64,000 bases of DNA from contig DASYAU010000164.1 in NCBI GenBank assembly GCA_036501185.1, positions 92,859-156,858 of the forward strand, read 5' to 3'. Both the position numbers and the translations under genes were made by a program. The notes under the pieces were generated by a model, which ran no database searches, had not been told where the DNA came from, and worked only from the letters and a program-made list of their open reading frames with translations. Every line of letters begins with the position of its first letter. The first letter of the stretch is position 1. Below, one piece after another: positions 10,361 to 18,842 of this stretch. The stretch is from Korobacter sp036501185. Its GTDB lineage: Bacteria; Acidobacteriota; Terriglobia; Terriglobales; Acidobacteriaceae.

Positions 10361-10396
10361 TTGTCATCCAGAGGAGCGGAGCGACGAAGGACCTGC
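10361..10396. repeat. Intergenic GTCATCC...CGAAGGACC repeat, copy 1
   Basis: TTGTCATCCAGAGGAGCGG followed by AGCGACGAAGGACCTG lies between the convergent heme-sensor and kinase genes. The same element appears at 58121-58206. The motif is a widely seen intergenic repeat in environmental bacteria. Confidence 0.6.
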
Positions 10397-10438
10397 TTTT
10401 CGCTTTTTGAGGGGAGCCACGCTGCTTGGTGAGGTTGT

Positions 10439-11578
10439 TTAGAACTCGCCGCTGGCGTGCAGGTGCTTCTTCACCCCAACCATGAAGTTCTTCCGGTTGG
10501 CCTCGGAATCGATCTCTTTCGCCACCTTGTCGCACAGCTCGCGCAAGTTATTTGAGCTGCTCGACGCCCGTTTCACAATCACCTTCGCAATCGGGCCGAC
10601 ATAATTCGCCAGTTGCTGCGTGATATCGCTCAGCACCGCTGGATCGTATCCCTTGCCCATCGCGGCCACCGTGTTTGACGAGAACGGCGTCAGCGGCGAT
10701 CTGGGCATCGGGTTCATCGTTTCCATAGTCACGGCCAAGTGCGCATTCGAGTCGAGGTTCACCATATTCATCGCCCCCAGGAACTCGCCCGCATTTTGGA
10801 ACCGCTCGTTGGGATTTTTCGCCAGCGCGCGCATCACCACTGCCGAGAGAAGCTCCGGAATCGCCGGATTGATCCGTGATGGCGGAATGGGCGTTACTTG
10901 CAAATGGTTGTTGATGATCTCCGGCAGGCTCTTGCCCTCGATCGGGAGCCGCCCGGTCACCACTTCATAGAACGTCACGCCCATGGAATAAAGATCGCTG
11001 CGTGCATCCTGCGGCTCTCCGCGAATCTGCTCTGGAGAAATGTAATGTACTGATCCAATCAGCGAACCCGATGACGTCAACCTCGGGTCCGGCGAATCGC
11101 GTAGTGCCAGGCCAAAGTCCAGCAGCTTCACCTGCCCGGCGCTATTGATCATGATGTTCGATGGCTTGATGTCGCGGTGCACCACACCCGCCGAGTGCGC
11201 GTATGCCAGGGCCGAAAGCGCCTGCCGTATGTAGCTCAACCCGTCGCGCAGCGGTAGGCCGCGCACCAGGTGTTCGTTGAGGTTGATTCCCTCCACGTAC
11301 TCCATCACCATGATGAGCTGGTCTTCGTGTTGCAATGCGGTGTGCAGGGCCGCAATGTTCGGGTGGTTCAGGTTGGCCAATACGCGGATCTCGCGTACAA
11401 AGCGATCGGTCACTTCGGGCCGTCGCGCCGCGCCCGAGAGTAATACCTTCATCGCCTCAATGCGCTGCGAAATCGAGTGGCGGACTTGGTACACCTCGCC
11501 CATGCCACCATTTCCAATGACCGAAAGAATCTCGTACGACCCAACTTGTGTCCCTGGTCCCCACGCCATAGTGGGCAT
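10439..11578 (-). CDS. Cytoplasmic Ser/Thr protein kinase
   Basis: The product has 379 residues from the ATG at 11578; a second ATG lies at 11569. The open frame extends upstream to 11845, but that stretch overlaps the preceding gene and has no kinase homology. Kinase landmarks are GNGGMGEVY (22-30), Lys44, HRDIKPSN (134-141), DFG (154-156) and SPEQ (181-184, in the APE position). All catalytic residues are intact. No membrane span is seen. About 100 residues after the kinase domain end in a helical module (ITQQLANYVGPIAKVIVKRA) that resembles C-terminal modules on other bacterial signalling proteins; I recognise the pattern but not its function. The gene starts 35 bp after the winged-helix propeller gene on the same strand, so the two probably share a transcript. 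Confidence 0.92.
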   Translation of the reverse strand: MPTMAWGPGTQVGSYEILSVIGNGGMGEVYQVRHSISQRIEAMKVLLSGAARRPEVTDRFVREIRVLANLNHPNIAALHTALQHEDQLIMVMEYVEGINLNEHLVRGLPLRDGLSYIRQALSALAYAHSAGVVHRDIKPSNIMINSAGQVKLLDFGLALRDSPDPRLTSSGSLIGSVHYISPEQIRGEPQDARSDLYSMGVTFYEVVTGRLPIEGKSLPEIINNHLQVTPIPPSRINPAIPELLSAVVMRALAKNPNERFQNAGEFLGAMNMVNLDSNAHLAVTMETMNPMPRSPLTPFSSNTVAAMGKGYDPAVLSDITQQLANYVGPIAKVIVKRASSSSNNLRELCDKVAKEIDSEANRKNFMVGVKKHLHASGEF

Positions 11579-11613
11579 AATTGTACTGGAACCAGCCAAT
11601 TCCGCCGCGATTT

Positions 11614-12999
11614 CTAGCGAAAGTCCTCGAGTTGCATTACGCTGCTCGCGCTCTCCGAATCCTGCCGGTCGAAAGCCACTTTGCTGGCATCGGCATTCAC
11701 CGCAAGCCAGAATGGAAATCGTCCCAGGCTGGTGATCTGCCGCAAGCTCCGCGACGTCACGTCCACCGCGCTCAATTCCGCCACATTTTGCGGTCCTTCT
11801 TCTACGAAGTAGATCGAGTTCTGCGAAATGCCCCAGGCCGCCCACGTCACCGGCTTCACGCTGAAAGGAAGCGGCGCCTCAGTTCCTCCTCCCGAAGGAA
11901 CGCTCCAGATCTCCGGGTTCGGAAATTGCGTCCGCGCATAATAGAACGTTTTCCCATCCGGCGATTCAAATCCCGAGAACCCGCCTTCGTGCGTGATCTG
12001 CGTGGCCTCGCCGCCCTGCGACGGCATCTTCCAAACTTCGAACCTTCCTGTCCGATCGGAAGCGAAGAAAATGAACCTGCCATCGCGCGACCAGCTTGGG
12101 ACGCTGTTATTTGACCCACCCGCCATCAGCAATCTTGGGCTGTCGCCATCCACCCCAACCACCATGATTCCCGAAGCCTTGCTCAGGTGCGTATCGAAGG
12201 CGATCAGCCGTCCGTCCGGCGACCACCTCGGTGTGCCTGCATCGCCTAGCGTCGTGATCTGGTGCGCCTCGCTGCCATCTGTGTTGCACACCCACAGGTT
12301 CACTCCCGCGCCACGATTCGCCATGAACACAATCTTTTTTCCATCCGGCGAATACTGCGGACCTTCATTCCTTCCGCCGGTCGCCACCACCCTCATCGCT
12401 CCTTTGATCGTGGCGTCGCCCATATACGCCGGTTCACCGGGTAGCGTGTTCTCCCGAAATCTCGGGTGAATCAGCATCACAAGTCCCACCACCAGGCAGC
12501 CAAAAGCAATGAGTCCACCCAACGGCTTTCGCACCCAACTTTCACGAAGTGGTTTCGGCGGGGCAACTTCTGGCGCGGTGATCTTCTGCGGTACTGGCGC
12601 CAGAGCGATCGTTGGCTTGGTGACTGACGGCGGTTCCGGAACTGCAGCCGTCTCAACCGCCGCTTCGCGTTCCACCTTCGCTATAAATCGGTATCCCCGC
12701 CGTGGCAGCGTCTCGATGTACCGTGGATCCTCGGCCGAGTCGCTCAACACATCCCGTAGCTTGTTCACCGCCGCGTTCAGCCCGTGGTTGAAATCCACGA
12801 ATGTTTCGCCCGGCCACAGCCGCTCCTGCAATTCCTCGCGCGTCACCAACTCCCCCGGGCGCGACACCAGCACCGCCAATATCGCGAACGGCTGGCCGAC
12901 CAGCTTCATCCGGGTTCCGTACTTCCAGAGTTCGTGTGTCCGCAAATCGGCCTCGTACGGCCCGAAGCGCACCCGGTCTGGGGAAATGAGGTCGGTCAT
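11614..12999 (-). CDS. CadC-like transmembrane regulator: winged helix plus TolB/PD40 propeller
   Basis: The product has 461 residues from the ATG at 12999. A longer frame to 13185 exists, but the added segment does not look coding and the domain begins right after Met1. Residues 8-108 form an OmpR/CadC winged helix, with the recognition-helix region DFNHGLNAAVNKLRDVLSD and the terminal hairpin YIETLPRRGYRFIA. An Ala/Pro/Val linker is followed by a single span (about 160-178). The outer part carries PD40 repeats such as YSPDGKKIVF, WSPDGRLIAF and WSRDGRFIFF. This resembles CadC/ToxR, in which an outer sensor drives a cytoplasmic DNA-binding domain. It is followed 35 bp later by the kinase gene, so phosphorylation of one by the other is possible but not shown. 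Confidence 0.9.
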   Translation of the reverse strand: MTDLISPDRVRFGPYEADLRTHELWKYGTRMKLVGQPFAILAVLVSRPGELVTREELQERLWPGETFVDFNHGLNAAVNKLRDVLSDSAEDPRYIETLPRRGYRFIAKVEREAAVETAAVPEPPSVTKPTIALAPVPQKITAPEVAPPKPLRESWVRKPLGGLIAFGCLVVGLVMLIHPRFRENTLPGEPAYMGDATIKGAMRVVATGGRNEGPQYSPDGKKIVFMANRGAGVNLWVCNTDGSEAHQITTLGDAGTPRWSPDGRLIAFDTHLSKASGIMVVGVDGDSPRLLMAGGSNNSVPSWSRDGRFIFFASDRTGRFEVWKMPSQGGEATQITHEGGFSGFESPDGKTFYYARTQFPNPEIWSVPSGGGTEAPLPFSVKPVTWAAWGISQNSIYFVEEGPQNVAELSAVDVTSRSLRQITSLGRFPFWLAVNADASKVAFDRQDSESASSVMQLEDFR

Positions 13000-13212
13000 T
13001 TGCGTCGAACTTGCCCTTCGATAAGTCGGAACTGTTCTTTCCCCGGTGGCTTCGTAGTGTTCTAGATCCCGAGGTTTCAGCATTTTAGCGGATGAGGTCC
13101 GTTCCACGCACAAATGAGCGGCGTTGTATTGAGGTACGTAGCCACTGCGGCGAATGTTTCCCCAGAAAGCCGGGCCGGCCACCACAAGGTCGCCCCGCAG
13201 GAGGGTGAAACC

Positions 13213-14157
13213 ATGAATTACAAAGTTGCATTAGCAAGTCTTCTGCTCGTCACGGCCGCCGTCGCCTACGCCGATCCCGAACCCTGCAACCTTGCCGTCG
13301 TCAGTCGCGAACTTCCCGCCAAAACCAAGGTGTGCGATTCCCAAACGGTAGCCGCCCTGGCTCGACAGGGCCATGTCTACGAGCAAAACCAGCTCGGCTT
13401 GGCCGCCATGCTCGTCGTCGGTCCTAATGTCGATCTCAAGACCGCCGCCGAGTGGTTCCAGAAATCCGCTGAACACGGCTACGCTCCCGCGCAGGTCAAT
13501 CTCGCCGTCCTTTACGTCAATGGTTGGGGTGTCTCCCGCAACTACGCCGCGGCCCAACTCTGGCTCCGTCGCGCGGCCGACGCCCACTATGCCCCCGCCT
13601 ACTTCAACCTCGGCCAGCTTTATTTCAAAGGCATCGGCGTTCGCCAGGACTACGCCGAGGCCCTCCGCTTTTTCCAACTGGGCGTCGACGCCGGCGACAG
13701 CTACTCTCAAACCAACCTCGCCTACATCTACGACCGCGGTCTCGGTGTCGCGCAGGATGTCAACGCCGCCGTCCGCTGGTACAGCAAGGCCGCCGACGCC
13801 GGCAATGCGATGGCTCAAAGCAATCTCGCTGACCTGTATTCCCACGGCGAAGGCGTTACCCGCGACGAAGCCATGGCTTTCCGTCTCTTCCAGAAAGCCG
13901 CAGAGCAGGGTCACACCGGTGCGCAAATCCAAGTCGCGTACCGTCTGGCCGAAGGCGTAGGCACGTCCAAGGATCCGCGAGCCGCCCTCACCTGGGTCAC
14001 CGCCGCTGTCTCTTCCGGTGACAACCGCGGCCAGGAGCTTCTGCACACTCTGCAGCTCCAACTGAAGCCCAGCGAGATCAAGCGCAGCCAGCAAGTCGCC
14101 GCCGACCTTCGCCAGAAATCCGCGACCACTGCGAAAGCCGCCCTCTTTCAACCCTGA
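13213..14157 (+). CDS. Secreted Sel1-like repeat protein
   Basis: The product has 314 residues. The start at 13213 is set by AGGAGG (13199-13204) and by the signal peptide MNYKVALASLLLVTAAVAYA. The rest is a string of about six Sel1-type repeats, each near 36 residues, with motifs such as AEWFQKSAEHGYAPAQVNLA, LWLRRAADAHYAPAYFNLG and RWYSKAADAGNAMAQSNLA. Sel1 repeats form alpha-solenoids that bind other proteins, often in envelope stress or signalling. An additional open frame covers the opposite strand (13231-14268), but it has no recognisable domain and is taken as a shadow. The gene is divergent from the winged-helix regulator. Confidence 0.9.
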   Translation: MNYKVALASLLLVTAAVAYADPEPCNLAVVSRELPAKTKVCDSQTVAALARQGHVYEQNQLGLAAMLVVGPNVDLKTAAEWFQKSAEHGYAPAQVNLAVLYVNGWGVSRNYAAAQLWLRRAADAHYAPAYFNLGQLYFKGIGVRQDYAEALRFFQLGVDAGDSYSQTNLAYIYDRGLGVAQDVNAAVRWYSKAADAGNAMAQSNLADLYSHGEGVTRDEAMAFRLFQKAAEQGHTGAQIQVAYRLAEGVGTSKDPRAALTWVTAAVSSGDNRGQELLHTLQLQLKPSEIKRSQQVAADLRQKSATTAKAALFQP

Positions 14158-14187
14158 CGCGAAAGGGCGCGAAGGCCTGATTAAAGA

Positions 14188-14222
14188 CCTCCGTGCCCTC
14201 CGCGCCTCCGTGGTGGGTGTTC
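14188..14222. repeat. Intergenic CTCCGCGCCTCCGTGGTG-type repeat
   Basis: The phrase CCCTCCGCGCCTCCGTGGTG lies between the Sel1 and S41 genes. A related phrase (CCGCTCCGCGTTTCCGTGGT) occurs near 63068-63092, and a more diverged one near 31398-31425. Confidence 0.45.
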
Positions 14223-14367
14223 CGATTTCCGGGCTATCAATTTGCTGTTCGTCCCGTCCAACTAGCACGGAAGTTCATAGTTTTACGTGTCTTCCGGAAC
14301 TCCTGCAGCATCCAAGCAGGGGTATAATGAGCGCACTCCTAGAGGAGTTAGCCCTCCAAAGCAGCCC

Positions 14368-15588
14368 ATGTCGAAACTTACGAAGTTTGCTCTGTTGTTC
14401 AGCTCTTTATTCGTCGTCCTCTTTGTCATTTATGGCAGTCTCGGCGTCCATGCCGATACCAAGGACGACGGCGCCTACCGCCAGCTCGGCGTTTACAGCG
14501 AGGTTCTCTCGCGCATCCGCACCGAGTACGTGGTCGATCCCGACATGAACCTCGTCACTGACGGGGCGCTGCATGGCCTGCTCGAGTCGCTCGACGCCAA
14601 CTCGAGCTACCTGAACCCGACTGAGTTCAAGGAATACCAGGACCGCAAGACGAACGGAAAAGCCAGCATCGGCGCTGCCGTTTCCAAGCGCTACGGCTAC
14701 GCCGCCGTCGTCTCCGTCATTCCTGGAGGCCCCGCCGACAAAGCCAACCTTGAGTCCGGCGACATCCTTGAAGCCATCGAGGGCAAGACCACACGCGAAA
14801 TGTCGCTCGCCGAAATCGATGGCATGCTCTCCGGCGCGCCCGGCTCCGTCATCAACGTCAGCATCGTTCGTCCGCGCAAAGCCGAGCCCCAGAAGACGCC
14901 GATCACCCGCGAAATCGTAGCCACGCCTCCCGTTGCCGAGAAAATGCTCGAAGACAACATCGGCTACGTCAAGGTGATCACCTTTACCAAGGGACGCACC
15001 CAGGAAATCGCCAACCAGGTCAAGGCGGCGCAGAAGTCCGGCGCGCGCAAGATCATCCTCGACCTACGCAACTGTGGCGCCGGCGAAGAGCAGGAAGGTA
15101 TCTCCACCGCCAACCTCTTCCTCAACCACGGCACCATCGCCTACCTGCAAGGCCAGAAGTTCGCCAAGCAGACCTTCACTGCCGATCCGTCGAAGGCCAT
15201 CACCAACCTTCCGCTGGTCGTCCTCGTGAATAAGGGAACCGCTGGCCCGGCTGAAATCGTGGCCGCCTCCGTCCTCGAAGATGCCCGTGGCGACGTCCTC
15301 GGCGACAAGACCTTCGGCGACGGCGCCGTCCAGAAACTCTTCCCGCTGCCCGATGGCGCTGCCCTCATGCTCTCCATCGCCAAGTACTATTCGCCCAGTG
15401 GCAAAGCCATCCAGGACACCGCCGTTACCCCCAACATTCTGGTTGCCGATACCGACGACTTCGCCTCGCCCGATGACGGCACCGACGACACCGCCAACGC
15501 GGCTCCGGATGTCCGCCAGAAAGACCAGCCCGACGAACAACTTCGCCGCGCCGTCGAGGTCCTGAAAAACAAAGACCAGAAGTCCTAA
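14368..15588 (+). CDS. S41-family (C-terminal processing) protease homologue, catalytic dyad lost
   Basis: The product has 406 residues from the ATG at 14368, the start that gives a clean N-terminal anchor (about 8-24). A PDZ domain covers about 88-165, and the tail-specific protease core follows. In active CtpA/CtpB/Prc proteins the core holds a catalytic Ser in an SASASEI-like motif and a Lys 25 residues later in TFGKGSVQ. Here the same place reads GTAGPAEI and TFGDGAVQ: Gly293 replaces Ser and Asp318 replaces Lys, with the 25-residue spacing kept. The fold therefore looks intact but the protease should be inactive by the known mechanism. It may act as a PDZ scaffold or peptide-binding regulator. 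A strong terminator follows. Confidence 0.9.
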   Translation: MSKLTKFALLFSSLFVVLFVIYGSLGVHADTKDDGAYRQLGVYSEVLSRIRTEYVVDPDMNLVTDGALHGLLESLDANSSYLNPTEFKEYQDRKTNGKASIGAAVSKRYGYAAVVSVIPGGPADKANLESGDILEAIEGKTTREMSLAEIDGMLSGAPGSVINVSIVRPRKAEPQKTPITREIVATPPVAEKMLEDNIGYVKVITFTKGRTQEIANQVKAAQKSGARKIILDLRNCGAGEEQEGISTANLFLNHGTIAYLQGQKFAKQTFTADPSKAITNLPLVVLVNKGTAGPAEIVAASVLEDARGDVLGDKTFGDGAVQKLFPLPDGAALMLSIAKYYSPSGKAIQDTAVTPNILVADTDDFASPDDGTDDTANAAPDVRQKDQPDEQLRRAVEVLKNKDQKS

Positions 15589-15619
15589 CCAAATCTGTGG
15601 GCCGACCGAAAACTCAACC

Positions 15620-15652
15620 AATCGCGGATCTTCACATCCGCGATTTTGTTTT
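15620..15652 (+). terminator. Rho-independent terminator after the S41 gene
   Basis: A perfect 10-bp stem, AATCGCGGAT (15620-15629) with ATCCGCGATT (15636-15645), has a 6-nt loop and is followed by a T-rich tract (TTTTGTTTT). Confidence 0.9.
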
Positions 15653-15748
15653 ACTTACACTTAACCACCTCAATTCCTAAAGCGTCTCCACTATTCCTTC
15701 CGTACTGCTCCCCAGATAGACTCATTTATCCCGCTTCCAAGGAGCCCC

Positions 15749-18013
15749 ATGTCCCACGCCGCCGCCAGTTCCCGTGCATTGGACGTAATCCAGCTCCGCT
15801 CTTCTCAATCCTGGCTGTACGTCCTATTTTTTATCTCTGGCTTTCCCGCGCTCATTTACCAGATTGTCTGGCAGCGTGCCCTCTTCACCATCTACGGAAT
15901 CAATGTCGAATCCGTCACCGTCGTCGTTACCGCGTTCATGCTTGGTCTCGGCCTCGGCAGCCTTTTCGGTGGACGCATCTCGCGCACCGCCCTGCCTCTT
16001 GTCCCCGTATTTGCCATCGTCGAGCTCGGCACCTGCCTCTACGGCATCTTCTCGCTCCATTTCTTTCATGCTGTCGCCCACTACACCGCCGGCGCCTCCA
16101 GTCTTCGCACCGGAATGTTCGCGTTTGCCCTCATCGTTATTCCCACGGTCCTGATGGGTTCAACCTTGCCCATCCTGCTCGCCTATCAAGTACGCATCGT
16201 CCCCAATACCGGACGCGCTACTGGCATGCTCTACTTTGTGAACACCCTCGGCTCCGCCACTGCGTGCTTCGCGGCGGGTGAGTTCACCATGCGCCTCCTC
16301 GGCATGTCTGGGTCCGTTCGCCTCGCCGCCGCGCTAAACGCACTCGTTGCGATCAGCGCCATGATCGCCTGGCTTCGCACCCGCCATCTCGAATCGCAGC
16401 CGAACTCCGCCGGCGAACTCCAGCCCACGCCTCGGGCCGGGGACTACCTCCTGCCATTCCCCATCGGTATTACGCTCGCCGCCGTCAGTGGCTTTATCGC
16501 GCTTGGCTACGAGATCGTCTGGTACCGGGTTTTCTCCTGGGCCACCGGCACCAGCCCCAAGACCTTCGCCTTCCTCCTTGGCTCCTATCTCGCCGGACTC
16601 GCCCTCGGTGGTTTCGTCGTCGAGCGTCGCTGCCACCGGCCGCTCACCCGTTCGTCGCAGCTTTGGTTTGCCGGACTCATGCTCCTTGCCGGCAACGTGC
16701 TCGGTGTCCTCGTCTCACCGCTCTATGGATTTATGGCCATTCACTTCCACGAGCACATCGCCGACCCGCTCGCCTTGCTCTCTGTAGCTATTTCCGCGGC
16801 CATGCTCGGCACCACTTTTCCGCTCGTCTGCGAACTCACCATCCCGCCCGATCGCCGCGCTGGAGAAGGCCTCAGCTTCCTCTATCTTGCCAACATCATC
16901 GGCTCCGCCTGCGGCAGCTTCATCGCCGGATACATCCTCACCGAGTACTTCACCCTCATTGGAGTCTCCACGATTTTTGCCGCGGCCGGCGTTCTCGTCG
17001 GAATCGTCCTAATGCTGCGCGCTCGCACCCGCCGCACGCCCACCGCTGTCCTCGCGCTCGCCGGAACCTGCGTGCTCGCTTTCGTCCCCCCGCTATTCCA
17101 GAATCTCTACGAGCGGCTGGCGTTCCGTCGCGTCGTTCCCCCCTTCAGTCAGGTTGTCGAGAATCGTCACGGCGTAATTGCCGTCACCGGAGACAACATC
17201 ACCGTCCTCGGCGGCGGTGTGTACGACGGCCGCTTCAATACCAACCCGCGAGACGACAAGAACCTGATCAGCCGTTGCTACAGTCTCTTCGGCTTCCTCT
17301 CGCGCCCACCGCGGCACGTTCTCATGATCGGCCTCTCCTCCGGCTCCTGGGCGCAGGTCATCGCCAGCAATCCCGAGGTGCAAGACCTCACCATCGTCGA
17401 GATCAACCCCGGCTATCTCCGCGTTATCCCTCGCCACTCGGATGTCGCCAGCGTTCTCACCAACCCCAAAGTCCACATCGTCATTGACGACGGCCATCGC
17501 TGGCTCCTTCGCAATCCGACCGCCCGCTTCGACCTCATCATCATGAACATGACCTTCCACTGGCGCGCCAACGCCACTAACCTCCTCTCCCGCGAGTTCC
17601 TCGAACTCGTTCGCCTCCATCTCGAGCCCGGCGGCGCCCATTTCTACAACACCACTAGTTCGCTCGAAGCTTTCGCCACCGCCGTAGCCGTCTTTCCGCA
17701 CGCGGTTCGTATTGGCAACTTCATCGCGGTCAGCGATCAGCCGCTCGTCTTCCAACCCGACCGCTGGCGTCAACGCATGGCCAACTACTTCATCGACGGT
17801 CATCCCGTCCTCGACCCAGCCGTTCAGGCCGATGACCGCTTCGTAAATTCCATCGCCGCCACAGCGGAATTTGTCGCCCGCAATCCCAACGACCCTCGCG
17901 CCCTCTTTTTCGAAGACGAAAGCAATCTCCGCCGCAGGTTGCAAGGCCGCACCGTCGTTACCGACGACAACATGGCCGTCGAATGGCGCAACGCCGATGT
18001 CGAACGCTTTTGA
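15749..18013 (+). CDS. Multi-span membrane protein fused to a spermidine-synthase-like domain
   Basis: The product has 754 residues. The ATG is preceded by AAGGAG 5 nt upstream. Residues 1-430 hold about ten to fourteen membrane helices in an MFS-like arrangement. From about residue 520 there is a Rossmann-type spermidine synthase/methyltransferase domain: VLMIGLSSGSW (glycine-rich loop), VEINPGYL (acidic residue that would bind the nucleoside ribose) and DLIIMNMTFHW. Fusions of this type are widespread and usually annotated as fused spermidine synthase; their substrate is largely unknown. The key aspartates of true spermidine synthases are not obvious, so polyamine synthesis should not be assumed. 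It stands alone on its strand after a terminator. Confidence 0.87.
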   Translation: MSHAAASSRALDVIQLRSSQSWLYVLFFISGFPALIYQIVWQRALFTIYGINVESVTVVVTAFMLGLGLGSLFGGRISRTALPLVPVFAIVELGTCLYGIFSLHFFHAVAHYTAGASSLRTGMFAFALIVIPTVLMGSTLPILLAYQVRIVPNTGRATGMLYFVNTLGSATACFAAGEFTMRLLGMSGSVRLAAALNALVAISAMIAWLRTRHLESQPNSAGELQPTPRAGDYLLPFPIGITLAAVSGFIALGYEIVWYRVFSWATGTSPKTFAFLLGSYLAGLALGGFVVERRCHRPLTRSSQLWFAGLMLLAGNVLGVLVSPLYGFMAIHFHEHIADPLALLSVAISAAMLGTTFPLVCELTIPPDRRAGEGLSFLYLANIIGSACGSFIAGYILTEYFTLIGVSTIFAAAGVLVGIVLMLRARTRRTPTAVLALAGTCVLAFVPPLFQNLYERLAFRRVVPPFSQVVENRHGVIAVTGDNITVLGGGVYDGRFNTNPRDDKNLISRCYSLFGFLSRPPRHVLMIGLSSGSWAQVIASNPEVQDLTIVEINPGYLRVIPRHSDVASVLTNPKVHIVIDDGHRWLLRNPTARFDLIIMNMTFHWRANATNLLSREFLELVRLHLEPGGAHFYNTTSSLEAFATAVAVFPHAVRIGNFIAVSDQPLVFQPDRWRQRMANYFIDGHPVLDPAVQADDRFVNSIAATAEFVARNPNDPRALFFEDESNLRRRLQGRTVVTDDNMAVEWRNADVERF

Positions 18014-18137
18014 TCTGAGGCTACGTCGTCAGGAGTGCTAAAGGCTTGAAAACGTCTGCGCGCTCTTCTCGTGCGTGCTCGCCCTGAAACTATTTCTCCG
18101 CTGAATCACTCAGTCGCGCAGCGCCGCCATACGTTAG

Positions 18138-18210
18138 CCCGCCACGTGCGTGGCGGGAACTCTTGCGGGAATTCGCGGGAGTCCGCGGGAGCCCGCTTCA
18201 GCGGACGGCA
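18138..18210. repeat. Composite palindromic repeat, family B copy 1
   Basis: Hairpin 1 is CCCGCCAC-GTGC-GTGGCGGG (about 18138-18158). Hairpin 2 is GCCCGC-TTCA-GCGGAC (18191-18206), followed by GGCA. Related two-hairpin elements occur at 31314-31373 and 58312-58373. The right end overlaps the last codons of the TPR gene. Confidence 0.6.
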
Positions 18211-18737
18211 TCCTCCTGCAAATGCCTCTCCGCTTCCTCCACCCCAGCCTGCACTCCGGCCGCCCGGTAAAACTCTCGCGCTTCCTCCCACAACTTCCGC
18301 GCCACCTCGCGCTCGCCCAACTTCTCTTTCAGCAGCGCCATCGGCCTGAGTGCGTTCGCCAACTCCAGCGCCGACGTCCCACGTTCCCGACGATAGATCC
18401 CTACTGCCTCCGCATACGAAGCCTCGGCTTTCTTTATCTCTCCGGTATGCCGATACACATCCCCCAGATGCCGCACCGAATGTGCCAGCAAGAGCGCATC
18501 TCCCTCCGCGCGACACAATTCCACCGCCTCTTCCGATGGCGTAATCGCCTCCGCAAATTTCCCCGCGTCGCGCTCCGCCTGCGCCAACCCCAGTAACCCA
18601 CGGATCAGCGCTTTCCGTTCGCCAGCCGCTCGTGCCAACGCCACCGCTTCCGACCAAAGCCGCTTTGCGTCGTCGCCTTGCCCGGCGCGTCTCGCCAGCG
18701 CCGCGTCCTTCAGCAATCCCTCAATCTGCTCGTTCAT
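18198..18737 (-). CDS. Small tetratricopeptide-repeat protein
   Basis: The product has 179 residues from the ATG at 18737; 20 upstream residues of the open frame are left out because MNEQIEGLLKDAALARRAGQ starts the first helix pair cleanly. Four or so TPR units are visible, for example ALARAAGERKALIRGLLGLAQ, AITPSEEAVELCRAEGD and HLGDVYRHTGEIKKAEASY. There is no signal peptide or other domain. It most likely mediates protein-protein contacts in the cytoplasm; the partner is unknown. Its last codons lie inside a dispersed palindromic repeat, so the original C-terminus may have been changed by repeat insertion. It is divergent from the PBP gene. Confidence 0.8.
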   Translation of the reverse strand: MNEQIEGLLKDAALARRAGQGDDAKRLWSEAVALARAAGERKALIRGLLGLAQAERDAGKFAEAITPSEEAVELCRAEGDALLLAHSVRHLGDVYRHTGEIKKAEASYAEAVGIYRRERGTSALELANALRPMALLKEKLGEREVARKLWEEAREFYRAAGVQAGVEEAERHLQEDAVR

Positions 18738-18842
18738 CGCGCCAGCACCGTACCACCTGAACTTCCTCCTGACTACAGCGAATCCCTCATCTCCCACTCC
18801 TCCCAGCCGTGCTATTCTGCTCTTGCTCCGCTCCCCCTTTGT

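Noticed and set aside
13231..14268. Long (345-residue) minus-strand frame opposite the Sel1 gene
   Set aside because: It mirrors the codon periodicity of the Sel1 repeats and has no domain. The plus strand has a perfect Shine-Dalgarno and a signal peptide.
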